Assembly (NCBI GenBank): GCA_040702985.1
Contig: CP159991.1
Coordinates: forward strand, 496,001-560,000
Reading direction: 5' to 3'
Source of the DNA: Alloscardovia omnicolens
GTDB taxonomy: Bacteria; Actinomycetota; Actinomycetes; Actinomycetales; Bifidobacteriaceae
DNA length: 64,000 nucleotides
Numbering within the stretch: the first letter of the stretch is position 1; each line of letters opens with the position of its first letter. A program made the translations under genes and the position numbers. The notes under the pieces were generated by a model. The model did no database searches and was not told where the DNA came from. It saw only the letters and a program-made list of their open reading frames with translations. Below are positions 1-8,826 of the stretch, in pieces.

Positions 1-831
1 ATGCCAGGAACCCCAGCACACGTGGTAGCGCACCAAAGCTGGGTCAATGCCTTCCAGTGCGGCATTCAAAGCCTCAATACGCACACGAGAGAATTCACGG
101 TAAGCCTTCAAATCAGGTTCTACTTTGAACTGATCCCATGATTCAGTCAAATCTGGAGCATCGATCTGCACGGTCAAACCAGCATCAGTAATAGCCTTGT
201 ATTCTTCGCGCAGAGCCTTAGCCCATGCCCATACAGTTTCCTCATCATCAGCATAATACTGGTTTCCCACGCGAGCGGCAGATGCAGGGGAAACGCTGGC
301 AATAAAGCCGTCAGAAACTGGCTTGCCGGCCTTCTCTAAAGCAGCTTTCAAAGCAGTAATATCACGCTGAACAGTAGCCTGACCGGTATAGGTAATTTCG
401 CCAGTAATGGTTGGGAAAACAACGCTCTGGCCGTTAGCGAGGTGAATGCCGGAGGTTGGATCTGCATACGCATCGGCAAACTTCACCCAATCACGACGAT
501 CTGTGAAGTTATCGAGCTCGAGCTTACCTTCAGGAGTTGGCTTATGCTCAGGAATGTAATCCAAAACTTCCAAACCGCTGAAACGCTGGAAAGAGTAGCT
601 CCACCAAGCGCCATAATCAACCTTAGATGTCATCGCATGGCCATATTCACCGTCATTAACGATGTCGATGCCAATATTTTTTTGCTTTTCGACAACCTGA
701 TTGGTTTCATCGGTGATAATCTGAGCGAACTGATCATCGCTGAGTTTTCCTTGTGCATGAGCTTCATTAGCTGCGAGCAGACTATCGGTACGTGGAAGAG
801 AACCAACGTGGGTAGTACGAATGCGAGTCAT
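1..831 (-). CDS. MetE-like cobalamin-independent methionine synthase family protein, 3' end outside the window
   Basis: The 277 visible codons start at an ATG (829-831) preceded by GGAG and run off the left edge without a stop. The N-terminus reads MTRIRTTHVGSLPRTD; the HVGS element is typical of the catalytic half of B12-independent methionine synthases and their short stand-alone relatives. The last visible residues, RYHVCWGSWH, fit the region that carries a metal-binding His/Cys in this family. Short family members are about 370-380 residues, so roughly 100 residues should lie beyond the edge. Likely role: cytosolic methyl transfer to homocysteine or a related thiol. It lacks the N-terminal folate-binding repeat of full MetE, so the methyl donor is uncertain. 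It is the only gene of its transcript seen here. Confidence 0.82.
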   Translation of the reverse strand, partial: MTRIRTTHVGSLPRTDSLLAANEAHAQGKLSDDQFAQIITDETNQVVEKQKNIGIDIVNDGEYGHAMTSKVDYGAWWSYSFQRFSGLEVLDYIPEHKPTPEGKLELDNFTDRRDWVKFADAYADPTSGIHLANGQSVVFPTITGEITYTGQATVQRDITALKAALEKAGKPVSDGFIASVSPASAARVGNQYYADDEETVWAWAKALREEYKAITDAGLTVQIDAPDLTESWDQFKVEPDLKAYREFSRVRIEALNAALEGIDPALVRYHVCWGSWH

Positions 832-1392
832 TTTTTCTCCAATCACAACAGTTATGAATACAATAATTTTTTATTGTAGGGCAGTTGAATGGTGGAGCAC
901 GCAATATTGAGGAAACTTGATATAGCTGAAACTTATAACGCGCGTTTATCCCTTTGAGGACTGTGAAAAACCTCTTTATGTGGGATTGTGTGCAAAACAA
1001 TACTGTGATTCATGACGCGTGCAACCAGAGATGAGATGACCGCGCAAGTAGTGAAGAAAACCCATAGAAAAAGATAAACGCCAAACCGTGAAAGCGCCTG
1101 TCGGCGCGCAGGCCGCTCGCAGCGGCAAAAAATGAAGCCCGGGGCTTAAGCACGGCTTGACGCGACTTACATTCTAACGTGTTGAGTGCAAGACACACGA
1201 GTGAATGTATAGATTTTTCGTTAAGAGAAAATCTTCAGTAATCACTACGCACATAATCAGCTACAAAAGTGCCGTGGCTCTTATGCCATCAACATGTTTA
1301 GGAGGGTAGCTTGAATAATAAAATCACTCGTGCGCGATTCTATGCGAATTTATCTGAGCTAGCCCAAGCAGATGAACAAAACAAACTGTTCA
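832..1392. other. Gene-poor gap upstream of the MetE-like gene, with clustered GC-rich hairpins
   Basis: About 560 bases hold no convincing long gene. A GC-rich block contains adjoining inverted repeats: GCCTG/CAGGC (1096-1100 with 1109-1113), GCCGCT/AGCGGC (1112-1117 with 1121-1126, 3-nt loop) and AAGCC/GGCTT (1135-1139 with 1143-1147). Read on the minus strand, the last one is followed by CATTTTTT, like a weak intrinsic terminator or attenuator ahead of the MetE-like gene. I could not match the block to a SAM or SAH riboswitch. It may terminate the upstream minus-strand operon or be a leader. Confidence 0.45.
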
Positions 1393-1451
1393 TTAAGACA
1401 GCTCGCCGCTTCTCCACAGCTTCGCTCCCTGCGCAAAATCTTGTGCAGTAG
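1311..1451 (+). CDS. Possible 46-residue small protein (TTG start, strong ribosome binding site)
   Basis: A TTG at 1311 follows AGGAGG at near-ideal spacing and opens a 46-codon frame, MNNKITRARFYANLSELA and so on, ending at a TAG at 1449-1451. The product is basic, without membrane segment or recognised domain. Its last 59 bases overlap, in antisense, the 3' end of the minus-strand gene at 1393-2073. The good Shine-Dalgarno is the only positive evidence. It could be a real small gene, the remnant of a longer gene, or chance. Confidence 0.25.
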   Translation: MNNKITRARFYANLSELAQADEQNKLFIKTARRFSTASLPAQNLVQ

Positions 1452-2073
1452 TAACTAAATGACGAGCATTCTTCACCACAGCATCGCGATGCACTCCAGG
1501 AGCTAACTTTTTCGCACGCTCCACCAAGGCCCTGGCTACCACATGACAAAAACTAGAGGAGCGATCTAATGCAACCGCTAAATCACCAGTAAATGCGCCG
1601 GAGAGAATGGAATCTGCCGTACGCGCAATATCATCTGCTTCAGGAGATACGTTGACGCCAGTAATTGCGCTTGCCGCGGTAGGAGGAAGCTCAGCTTCTG
1701 TCCACAACACAGCTAAAGATTTCCGATTATTGTGCATCCACGTGCGCATGGTATATAAGCGCCATAAAATTCCTGGAAGTGATTCTGCGTCGGCTTGAGC
1801 CCACAATTCTGCAATGGTGTCTACGCCTTCCGTATCCACAAGAGTAATAACGCGCTGAACCACTTCAGGGTCTTGTGTGTGGCGCACCCGATCGAGTAGA
1901 GCTTCAGCTGTGGAATGAGCTAATTCGCGTACTGCTTGAGGATCCGCGCCTCCAGCCATATGGTCAATAAGAGCTTGATCAAGCTGCATTGGCCTAGAAA
2001 AACGTTGCGATCCTGATCGATGTGCGGCAAAAGCAGTGCCTGCATGAGAAATTCCATACGAATTAGAAGACAA
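1393..2073 (-). CDS. Conserved-looking hypothetical protein, 226 aa
   Basis: This frame starts at a TTG (2071-2073) that overlaps the last 11 bases of the upstream Nudix gene, which suggests translational coupling. The protein is rich in Ala, helical and soluble, without signal peptide or membrane segment. Visible features are a segment around LYTMRTWMHNNRKSLAVLWTE and a C-terminal Ala/Lys-rich helix. A Met at codon 29 (MQLDQALIDHMAGG) is an alternative start. I do not recognise the family. The overlap with the Nudix/phosphatase gene and the nearby ppk places it in one minus-strand transcript, hinting at a housekeeping or nucleotide/polyphosphate context, but function is unknown. Confidence 0.7.
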   Translation of the reverse strand: MSSNSYGISHAGTAFAAHRSGSQRFSRPMQLDQALIDHMAGGADPQAVRELAHSTAEALLDRVRHTQDPEVVQRVITLVDTEGVDTIAELWAQADAESLPGILWRLYTMRTWMHNNRKSLAVLWTEAELPPTAASAITGVNVSPEADDIARTADSILSGAFTGDLAVALDRSSSFCHVVARALVERAKKLAPGVHRDAVVKNARHLVTTAQDFAQGAKLWRSGELS

Positions 2074-3166
2074 TTGGTTCCACTTTCTGCACGCTTGTTA
2101 TCATGCACGAATTTGTTGAGTCTGATTGTGTACGTGATTCTAGAGTAATGGCTACAGCTTGTCCAGCAGCTAATGCTTTCTTACCGCGTAATAATTCTGT
2201 CAGAGTATGCATTATAGAGTCATTACAGCTGAGCGGAGTTAGAATATCAGCAGCTTCACATAGATGCTGTTTTGTAGTGATGAACGCGGCACAAGCGCGA
2301 GGTGAATGCATCACCGATTCTAAGACATCAGCTATAAGTGGGGCGAAAGTGTCGGGCGCAGATGTGCTCTCTTTCTCATGGATACGATGTTTTGATGTGG
2401 AACGGTTTGAGGTATCCATAATATGTGTGGTGAGCCCCGTGGTTTCTTCCCATGCGCGTGCAGTGCGAATGCACGCGGTGAGATTTTCGGCATACATATG
2501 TTGCGGCATAAAGCAACTCAGCTCAGTGGTTAAAGCGTGTGCTTGCGCGGCACCCAGGGGGCTAAGAGGTCGCGTTTGAGAAGATCCATTCCACATTTTC
2601 TTAGGCGTGCAGTCTGCGTGACGCGCCAGAATAAGCGTGCAACGGTGTTGGCTGCTCGCTTGCATACGCTCAGAAAAAGTTAGGAGAATATTTTTATCGT
2701 CACTTCGCGTCAACAATGCTAGTGCTTCGTCAATACTGAGCCAGCGAATTTCATCAGTTTCTTTTTCTGTTCTATGAATAATGTGGCCAAAACTTGCGTT
2801 TCGCGCTGATTGCAAATGTGTATCAATATCGCGTGCTATCCAGTAATACACGTGTTTTGTAGCGCCTGTGTTCGGCTTTTTCTGTTGATTTTTGTGCGTT
2901 GTTGACGACACTACCGCGTCTGAATTATCAGATCCTAAAACATACGAAATTCTACCCAAAGGTGCTTCTAAAACTACATGAGCACCTGATTCTTCTGCAG
3001 TTTCGCGCACGGCAGCATGAGCTAAAGATTCATGCTGTAGTAGTTTCCCCTTGGGAAAACTCCAATCGTCATAGCGAGGACGATGAATAATACATACGCG
3101 CAACTGTTCTGGTTCGGTTATGCGATACACAATCGAACCAGCAGCCTGAATAATCTTTTTCCCCAT
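2063..3166 (-). CDS. Nudix hydrolase fused to histidine phosphatase domain (MutT1-like)
   Basis: The 367-residue protein has an N-terminal Nudix domain with the full box: G40, E46, R54, E55, E58, E59 and G61, matching GX5EX7REUXEEXGU. A C-terminal histidine-phosphatase domain begins near residue 175 with LILARHADCT (R182 H183 of the RHG-type motif, with Ala for Gly). The same order occurs in mycobacterial MutT1, which hydrolyses 8-oxo-dGTP and diadenosine polyphosphates and then dephosphorylates the product. Cytosolic nucleotide-pool cleaning is therefore likely; substrate choice is inferred. The gene lies 66 bp after ppk on the same strand and overlaps the next gene by 11 bp. Residues 80-100 form a low-complexity loop inside the Nudix domain. 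Confidence 0.86.
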   Translation of the reverse strand: MGKKIIQAAGSIVYRITEPEQLRVCIIHRPRYDDWSFPKGKLLQHESLAHAAVRETAEESGAHVVLEAPLGRISYVLGSDNSDAVVSSTTHKNQQKKPNTGATKHVYYWIARDIDTHLQSARNASFGHIIHRTEKETDEIRWLSIDEALALLTRSDDKNILLTFSERMQASSQHRCTLILARHADCTPKKMWNGSSQTRPLSPLGAAQAHALTTELSCFMPQHMYAENLTACIRTARAWEETTGLTTHIMDTSNRSTSKHRIHEKESTSAPDTFAPLIADVLESVMHSPRACAAFITTKQHLCEAADILTPLSCNDSIMHTLTELLRGKKALAAGQAVAITLESRTQSDSTNSCMITSVQKVEPIVF

Positions 3167-3232
3167 GTCTGAACGCTTACTTTTTCTTATCAGAAGTTAT
3201 ACAAGCACGTAACAAACTTTCAGCCACGTATG

Positions 3233-5482
3233 TTAGGAGCGCTTGCGACGCGTATGCTTATCGATAAGCAATGACTGACTATCTTGCAAAGGGCGTCCTT
3301 CAGCATCACGACAATGACGCTCATAAGAACCATCTGGAAGCATATGCCAAGAGCTGGTAGATTCAGACATCTGCATATCCACATAATCAAGAAGTTCTTG
3401 AATCTGAGCTGGGTCGGTAATACGCACCAAAGCCTCAACACGACGGTCTAAATTACGATGCATCAAATCAGCAGAGCCAATCCACACTTCAGGACCGCTC
3501 ATCGGACCTTCACCAATCTGTGGGCCTTGCGAATTAGCAAAAGCGAAAATGCGGCTATGTTCAAGGAAACGTCCCAAAATGGAGCGTACGCGAATATTGT
3601 CACTTAATCCTGGAACTCCTGGCTTGAGCGCGCAAATACCGCGTTCGACAATATCCACTTTCACGCCAGCCTGGCTTGCCCGATACAAAGCATCAATGCA
3701 TTTTTCATCCACTAAGGAATTCACTTTAATTTTAATCCATGCTTCTTTACCGTCACGAGCTGCCTGCTCTTCACGCTGAATGCGTTCAATAAGACCCGTG
3801 CGAATGGTGCGCGGTGCAACCAGAAGGCGGTGGAAGCTGGACTTTGGAGCATAACCAGATAACTGATTAAACAGTCGCGTTAAGTCTTGCCCCACAACTG
3901 GATCGCAGGTCAGCAGTCCCATATCTGTATACATTCGAGCAGTTTTTGGATTGTAATTACCGGTTCCAATGTGGCAGTAACGGCGCAAACCATCGTTTTC
4001 GCTGCGCACGACCATGGATAGCTTAGAATGAGTTTTCAAGCCAACAATACCGTATACGACGTGCACGCCTGCTCGCTCTAGCTTACGCGCCCACGCAATA
4101 TTAGCTTCCTCGTCAAATCGAGCCTTAATCTCAACCAAAGCTAGCACCTGCTTACCAGCATGGGCTGCATCAATTAAAGCGTCAATAATTGGCGAGTTGC
4201 CTGAGGTGCGATACAAAGTTTGCTTAATAGCCAAAACTTTTGGATCGTTCGCAGCCTGCTCTAAGAAGGCTTGCACGGAGGTGGAGAATGAATCATATGG
4301 ATGATGCAACAAAATATCATTCTCACGAATAGCGGCAAAAATATCTTGAGCTCGACTGGTTTCCACTTGAGCAATTTGACGGTTCGTCGTTGGGATAAAC
4401 GACTTATACTTCAAATCTGGACGATCAATGCCATGCAGTTCAAATAAGCAGGTCAAATCCAACGGAGCTGGCAGACGATACACTTCTGACTCATCCACGC
4501 CCAGCTGAGTGGTTAGTACTTTGCTTAAATAAGGGCTGGTCACATCGGAAAGCTCCAAACGGATTGGAGGTCCAAAGCGGCGACGTAAAAGCTCGCGCTC
4601 CATAGCATTGAGCAGATTCTCTGCATCGTCCTCTTCAACGTCAATATCTTCATTACGGGTCAAACGGAAAGCGCGCGCTTCCTTAATAGTCATGCCCGGG
4701 AAGAGCGTTTCAATATGGCTGAGCACCAGATTTTCCATAGTAATAAAACCATGGCGGCGCTCATTTTGATCTGTGGTTGCTGTATTTTCATCGTCAACAC
4801 GGTCAACAGGGAAGAGGCGCGGCAAATTATCAGGGATTTTTACGCGAGCAAAATGAGTTTTACCGCTCGCAGCATTTTCCACAAGAACAGCCAGGTTCAG
4901 TGAGTTACCTGAAATATAAGGGAATGGGTGCGCAGGATCTACTGCCAAAGGAGTAAGTACCGGGAAAATATAACGGCGATATACCTTGGTGAGCTGTTCT
5001 TGCTCAGAAGGCGTTAAATCAGCCCATTTGAGGAGCACAATGTTTTCCTGAGCAAGCGCTGGAAGAAGTGTATTAGTAAAGTAATGTGCGTGCTCATCTT
5101 GAAGACGATGCGCTCCATCTGCCAGCTCGCGCAATTGTTGACGAGCGCTCAGACCGCTGGCGCTTGGTACGGCAATGCCTGAATTAATGCGGCGCTTCAA
5201 ACCAGCAACACGTACCATAAAGAATTCATCGAGGTTGCTGGCGAAAATAGCTTCAAAATTAGTGCGTTCTAAGAGAGGAAGAGACTCATCTTGAGCAAGC
5301 TCAAGCACTCGCTTATTGAATTTCAGCCAGCTTAACTCACGATCGTAGAAACGATCGGCAGGTAGCGGCTTGTAATCCGCGGTGAGGGATGAATATTTAT
5401 CTTCTTTTTCGGTTTCTGCAATGTGCTCGGCAATGTGATTGCGGAGAATTTGCTTGCTTGGACCTGTAAATTGTTGCGCCAT
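3233..5482 (-). CDS. ppk: Polyphosphate kinase 1
   Basis: At 749 aa this has the full length of PPK1, which reversibly makes inorganic polyphosphate from ATP. The N-terminal domain ([19 protein letters not shown]) and head domain are present. The autophosphorylated His is H485 in [10 protein letters not shown], and the second essential His is H642 in RFLEHSRIF. Other family signatures are [29 protein letters not shown] and [14 protein letters not shown]. The C-terminus is a short basic tail. It is the first gene of a minus-strand unit followed by the Nudix/phosphatase gene; polyphosphate and nucleotide metabolism are plausible partners. The long gap upstream should hold its promoter. Confidence 0.97.
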   Translation of the reverse strand: MAQQFTGPSKQILRNHIAEHIAETEKEDKYSSLTADYKPLPADRFYDRELSWLKFNKRVLELAQDESLPLLERTNFEAIFASNLDEFFMVRVAGLKRRINSGIAVPSASGLSARQQLRELADGAHRLQDEHAHYFTNTLLPALAQENIVLLKWADLTPSEQEQLTKVYRRYIFPVLTPLAVDPAHPFPYISGNSLNLAVLVENAASGKTHFARVKIPDNLPRLFPVDRVDDENTATTDQNERRHGFITMENLVLSHIETLFPGMTIKEARAFRLTRNEDIDVEEDDAENLLNAMERELLRRRFGPPIRLELSDVTSPYLSKVLTTQLGVDESEVYRLPAPLDLTCLFELHGIDRPDLKYKSFIPTTNRQIAQVETSRAQDIFAAIRENDILLHHPYDSFSTSVQAFLEQAANDPKVLAIKQTLYRTSGNSPIIDALIDAAHAGKQVLALVEIKARFDEEANIAWARKLERAGVHVVYGIVGLKTHSKLSMVVRSENDGLRRYCHIGTGNYNPKTARMYTDMGLLTCDPVVGQDLTRLFNQLSGYAPKSSFHRLLVAPRTIRTGLIERIQREEQAARDGKEAWIKIKVNSLVDEKCIDALYRASQAGVKVDIVERGICALKPGVPGLSDNIRVRSILGRFLEHSRIFAFANSQGPQIGEGPMSGPEVWIGSADLMHRNLDRRVEALVRITDPAQIQELLDYVDMQMSESTSSWHMLPDGSYERHCRDAEGRPLQDSQSLLIDKHTRRKRS

Positions 5483-5800
5483 AACTCTAGTTTATTAGGT
5501 CGTATGACTTTCGCAACACTCACGATGAGGCTAATGTTTTGGCTGCTGTGAAGTTTAAGTACTAGAAGAATTGTGCATAAAATGTGAAGGCTAAGGGTCT
5601 TCTTGCGTTTTCAATGCCGAAAGTTGTGGGTGTGGAGGAGGAATTTTTGCGGTTGGGACGTAGGGTACTGTTCGAACTGTTCCAAGACTCCAATCACTCA
5701 AGTGGAAAGTCAATACAATTTTATGAGTTTGTGTGGCTTGATGCATATAGATATAGATGCGTATGTAGGTTGTTCGGGTAGATATGTTCAGTACGCATAA

Positions 5801-5830
5801 AAATACCGACCCCCGAAAGGGTCGGTATTT
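5801..5830. terminator. Strong inverted repeat, likely bidirectional intrinsic terminator
   Basis: AAATACCGACC and GGTCGGTATTT form an 11-bp or longer stem around a CCGAAAG-like loop, with A/T runs on both sides. Since ppk and tadZ are divergent and both start away from here, neither gene needs a terminator at this site. It therefore suggests a short transcript ending here, most naturally from the minus strand. Confidence 0.75.
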
Positions 5831-5841
5831 ATACCAAGTAC

Positions 5842-5940
5842 TTAGTGGAATCTCTGCACAACTTCATTGTTCTGGCGGTTAAGTCTCTTCATTCCGCCCA
5901 ACTCATTCAGCTCTTCTGTGGCTGTTACATGTGTGCCCAC
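5842..5940 (-). CDS. Candidate 32-residue peptide gene with a double-glycine-like motif
   Basis: A minus-strand frame from GTG (5938-5940) to TAA (5842-5844) encodes VGTHVTATEELNELGG followed by MKRLNRQNNEVVQRFH. The stop lies 12 bases before the strong hairpin at 5801-5830, as expected for a short transcribed gene. The open frame extends upstream to 6006 without an ATG/GTG/TTG and with no clear ribosome binding site, so the true start is uncertain. EELNELGG resembles a GG-type leader, but the hydrophobic spacing is off by one from the usual EL-xx-I-x-GG. Alternatives: 3' remnant of a decayed gene, or chance. No transporter or peptidase lies nearby. Confidence 0.3.
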   Translation of the reverse strand: MGTHVTATEELNELGGMKRLNRQNNEVVQRFH

Positions 5941-6154
5941 TGTTAAGTTTTCTTCTTGGTAGTTATTATTATCCTCTTTTTGAGGAAGAATGCCAAATAT
6001 TTTTGCTTATTTCACGGCATAAAAATAAGAATCTTCACAATTGAATATTTCCTTAAGAAAATGAGTGAAATGATAGAGAATTTTGGACGATTTTTGTGAG
6101 GAAAATCTGAAGAATGTTCGGTTATGTGTGATTTACCGTGAGCGCTAGGAAACG

Positions 6155-6163
6155 TGTGGATAA
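6155..6163 (-). promoter_or_regulatory. Perfect DnaA-box 9-mer upstream of tadZ
   Basis: TGTGGATAA is the exact reverse complement of the consensus DnaA box TTATCCACA. It lies about 60 bp before tadZ and 12 bp before the 17-mer shared with the pilin promoter region. Binding is inferred from sequence only. Confidence 0.4.
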
Positions 6164-6174
6164 TTCGGCGTGTT

Positions 6175-6191
6175 TCCACATCGGTTCACAT
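6175..6191 (+). promoter_or_regulatory. 17-bp element shared with the pilin upstream region (copy 1)
   Basis: TCCACATCGGTTCACAT occurs here, 31 bp before the tadZ start, and again exactly at 9401-9417 before the Flp-like pilin. Flanking bases differ, so this is not a large duplication. It may be a common operator or promoter element for the two tad transcription units. Confidence 0.5.
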
Positions 6192-6221
6192 GCGCTCGTT
6201 TAAGTAGACGCGCGCAAAATT

Positions 6222-7115
6222 ATGCACCACAGTGGATATATGACTCAGTATTATTCAGCATCGCCACCCTACGATCACAACAATGCCACGGCCCAGCAGT
6301 CGCATACTTCAGTGCTGCCAGTGCCTGTAGTAGCTATTTTCTCTGCAGATGGAGGATTAGGAGCTTCTACTTTTGCGCTTCAATTAGCGCGGATGTGCTC
6401 ACAGATGGGATTGCGCGTATGTCTGATTGATGGAGATTTTTATAGTGGTGGTCTTGATGTGCTCGCTGGCTGTGAAGAACAGGAGGGACTGCGATGGAAT
6501 AATGTGCAAGCTCCCCTCGGTTCTATCGATCCTCACGGTTTTCTTGATGAATTAGTCTCTTGGGAGAATGTGCATCTCTTGGCAAGTCGCCCTTGGGAGG
6601 GAACGCATAATCAGTGGTGGGAAATAAAAGCAGTATACGAAGCAGCTGCCCCTTACTGCGACGTTATTATTTGCGATTGTGGACGCCGCTTATCTCAACG
6701 TCTTGCAACAGCATGGAAAGATATTTCTTCTTCAATCCTTATTCTTCCCATAATTCTTATGCGTTTGACGACTTTAGGTATTGTGCGATGCTCTTGCTTG
6801 GTCAATAGTCTTAAAGAATCGTTGTTTAAAGAGATCCCCTCATCATATTGTGAGCCACTACTGTATATTGCACCCGAAAAGCCACGTGGGCTTTTCCACT
6901 CCTATCGCTCGCAGGTTAGCGCTGCGCAAGTAGAGGATTATCTGCATCTCGATATTGTAGGCAAGATTACTTACGATTCACGCATTCCTCGCTTCGAAGA
7001 TGCTGGATGGGGAATTGCGCCAACACATAAATCATGTCAGAGATTGTTGAAGGCTTTTATACGTGATTATATTCTGTCGCGATCGTTCAGGCAGAAGGAG
7101 TTGATGCAGTCATGA
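6222..7115 (+). CDS. tadZ: TadZ/CpaE-like pilus localisation ATPase homologue
   Basis: The 297-residue protein has a MinD/ParA-like fold signature: VVAIFSADGGLGASTFALQLARM at residues 37-59, then LIDGDFYSGGLDVLAG. The Walker A at 41-50 is atypical, because both canonical lysines are replaced (DGGLGAST). Degenerate Walker A motifs are known in TadZ proteins, which place the pilus machine at the cell pole or membrane. It starts at ATG 6222; an in-frame ATG at 6240 is an alternative, and neither has a strong Shine-Dalgarno. The stop overlaps the tadA start (ATGA). This is the first gene of the tad cluster. No membrane segment is evident. Confidence 0.8.
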   Translation: MHHSGYMTQYYSASPPYDHNNATAQQSHTSVLPVPVVAIFSADGGLGASTFALQLARMCSQMGLRVCLIDGDFYSGGLDVLAGCEEQEGLRWNNVQAPLGSIDPHGFLDELVSWENVHLLASRPWEGTHNQWWEIKAVYEAAAPYCDVIICDCGRRLSQRLATAWKDISSSILILPIILMRLTTLGIVRCSCLVNSLKESLFKEIPSSYCEPLLYIAPEKPRGLFHSYRSQVSAAQVEDYLHLDIVGKITYDSRIPRFEDAGWGIAPTHKSCQRLLKAFIRDYILSRSFRQKELMQS

Positions 7116-8185
7116 TAAAAACACTTCTCGGTCCTTTAACATCTTTTGCATCAGAACCTGGCGTTACTGATATAGCGGTAACCAGTGATGGGCGCGTTTG
7201 GGTTGATAAAGGCTGTGGTATGACGGAAAGGAATCTTGACATAGGTCGGCTGAGTCCTCAAGCAGTACGGGATTTTGCAATTCAGTTGTGCGCAAGTTTA
7301 GGAAAACGGTTAGATGATGCCTGTCCTATAGCGGATGCATCTTCTCGTGATGGAATCCGTGTCCATGCCGTGCTGGAGCCAATAGTTCCTCAGGGAGCGT
7401 CCTTGTCTATACGGTTGCCTCAGCATAGATTGAACACTCTCGAGCAATTAGAAGCCCAGGGTATGTTTCCATCTGAATGGACACGCTTGCTTCATCGGAT
7501 TATTTCAGCTCATCAATCCATTCTTATATGCGGCGGAACGGGTGCCGGCAAAACAACTCTTGTTAAGGCTTTATTGTCGGTCATTCCTCATGGTGAAAGA
7601 GTGGTGATAGTCGAGGAAATTCATGAACTTGAGCAATCCTTACATCATAACAGTGAATCTTTGGTTATGCGAGAATCGAATGTTGAAGGCGTGGGGGAGA
7701 TTACTTTAAGCGACCTTGTGCGCGCTACCGTGCGTATGCGACCAGATCGTATTGTATTGGGCGAATGCCGTGGCGAAGAAGTAGCAGATTTACTGCGTGC
7801 CCTCAACTCAGGGCATCGGGGTAGTATTGCCACGCTTCACGCAGATAGTATTGAACGTGTACCTTCTCGTTTATGTACATTAGGGTTGCTGGCACACATA
7901 TCTGTTCCGGCTATGTCCCAACTAGCGGCAGGCGCTTTTGACGTTGTTATTCACATTGTTCGCAGTGCGTCGGGGCGTCATATTTCTCATATAGGTCGGC
8001 TTTGCGTATCGCATGACGGGCAACTGTATGGACAACGCTTATGCTCATGGGACGGTCACGGTGCGGTACGCAAAACTGCGCAATACGCTGATTGGTATAA
8101 CAGTCTGTCCAATCAAGATTCTTCTGTGCAGATTGACGTGGATTCTACTATTGAGTTTTCTCGTGTTGAAAAAGGTGATCTATGA
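7112..8185 (+). CDS. tadA: TadA/CpaF-type secretion ATPase
   Basis: A 357-residue type II/IV secretion ATPase of the VirB11-like family that powers Flp/Tad pilus assembly at the inner face of the membrane. It shows Walker A GGTGAGKTTL (141-150), an Asp box around VVIVEEIHEL, Walker B RPDRIVLGECRGEE, and the His box SIATLHADS. The N-terminal domain begins SEPGVTDIAVTSDGRVWVD, typical of TadA. It overlaps tadZ by 4 bp and tadB by 4 bp, so the operon is translationally coupled. It is slightly shorter than many CpaF proteins, as expected for actinobacterial tad loci. Confidence 0.92.
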   Translation: MIKTLLGPLTSFASEPGVTDIAVTSDGRVWVDKGCGMTERNLDIGRLSPQAVRDFAIQLCASLGKRLDDACPIADASSRDGIRVHAVLEPIVPQGASLSIRLPQHRLNTLEQLEAQGMFPSEWTRLLHRIISAHQSILICGGTGAGKTTLVKALLSVIPHGERVVIVEEIHELEQSLHHNSESLVMRESNVEGVGEITLSDLVRATVRMRPDRIVLGECRGEEVADLLRALNSGHRGSIATLHADSIERVPSRLCTLGLLAHISVPAMSQLAAGAFDVVIHIVRSASGRHISHIGRLCVSHDGQLYGQRLCSWDGHGAVRKTAQYADWYNSLSNQDSSVQIDVDSTIEFSRVEKGDL

Positions 8186-8826
8186 CTACTAGAACTGTTC
8201 ACCGTGTGAAGTCGTTGTTTCAATCCAGAGCTACTATTGCGTCTGCTCGTTTGACTCCGGTTGAGCTTATAGTCAGTCTTATTGCTCTGCTGAAATCAGG
8301 TGTTTCTCTCCACCAAGCGTGTGCTGATATCAGTCATCACCCTAGCGCAAGCGTTACTCTCGATTCTTATATGTTGACGAGTCTTGTGACCTCAACAGTA
8401 TCTCCTCGGCATTTTCACCACTACATGACTAAGGAGTCATTTATCAATCAACTGTATGCGGTGTGTAAGCTCAGTGAGATTGCTGGATCATCCACAGTGC
8501 AATGTTTAGAAATTCTTCATGAGGATATTCGTCGTCATGAAAAGCGCAGTCAACGTAAAGCTGACGCCACTGCTGTTGCGCGGATGACAATTCGCGTGCT
8601 GCTTGCTCTCCCTCTTTTCACTCTTGTGGTAAGCAGCATGACAGGTGTGGATAGCCTTATGTTTCTTATCTCATCTGCTGTGGGGTGGGTGTGTGCAGGA
8701 GTGGCCGTGGTCCTCTATATTTGCGGTTTAGTGTGGATGCGTGCCTTGCTGTCGCGTTTTGAAAAAGCCACCCGATCTTCTCTTCAGCGAGTTTCTGAGC
8801 ATTCTAAGAAACGGGGGAGAAGATGA
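8182..8826 (+). CDS. tadB: TadB-like pilus membrane platform protein
   Basis: The 214-residue protein has a cytosolic GspF-like helical segment (LTPVELIVSLIALLKSGVSL), then two hydrophobic segments at about 132-152 (RVLLALPLFTLVVSSMTGV) and 158-185, and a basic C-terminus. This is the layout of TadB, one of the paired integral membrane proteins of the Tad machine. It is shorter than the roughly 300 residues of proteobacterial TadB. Start and stop overlap its neighbours by 4 bp. Confidence 0.8.
   Translation: MTTRTVHRVKSLFQSRATIASARLTPVELIVSLIALLKSGVSLHQACADISHHPSASVTLDSYMLTSLVTSTVSPRHFHHYMTKESFINQLYAVCKLSEIAGSSTVQCLEILHEDIRRHEKRSQRKADATAVARMTIRVLLALPLFTLVVSSMTGVDSLMFLISSAVGWVCAGVAVVLYICGLVWMRALLSRFEKATRSSLQRVSEHSKKRGRR

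Larger units (their letters stand above)
5483..6221. other. Divergent gap between ppk and the tad cluster
   Basis: About 740 bases separate the divergent ppk and tadZ genes. They contain a strong hairpin (5801-5830), a short minus-strand frame that ends beside it (5842-5940), and the candidate control elements before tadZ (6155-6191). Plus-strand open frames near 5584-5800 have no ribosome binding site or family resemblance and look like chance. The AT-rich part 5940-6120 would suit promoters, but I could not name -35/-10 boxes with confidence. Confidence 0.6.

Noticed and set aside
5584-5800. Two overlapping plus-strand frames between ppk and tadZ
   Set aside because: No Shine-Dalgarno, no recognisable domain, and conflicting frames of similar length; most likely chance.
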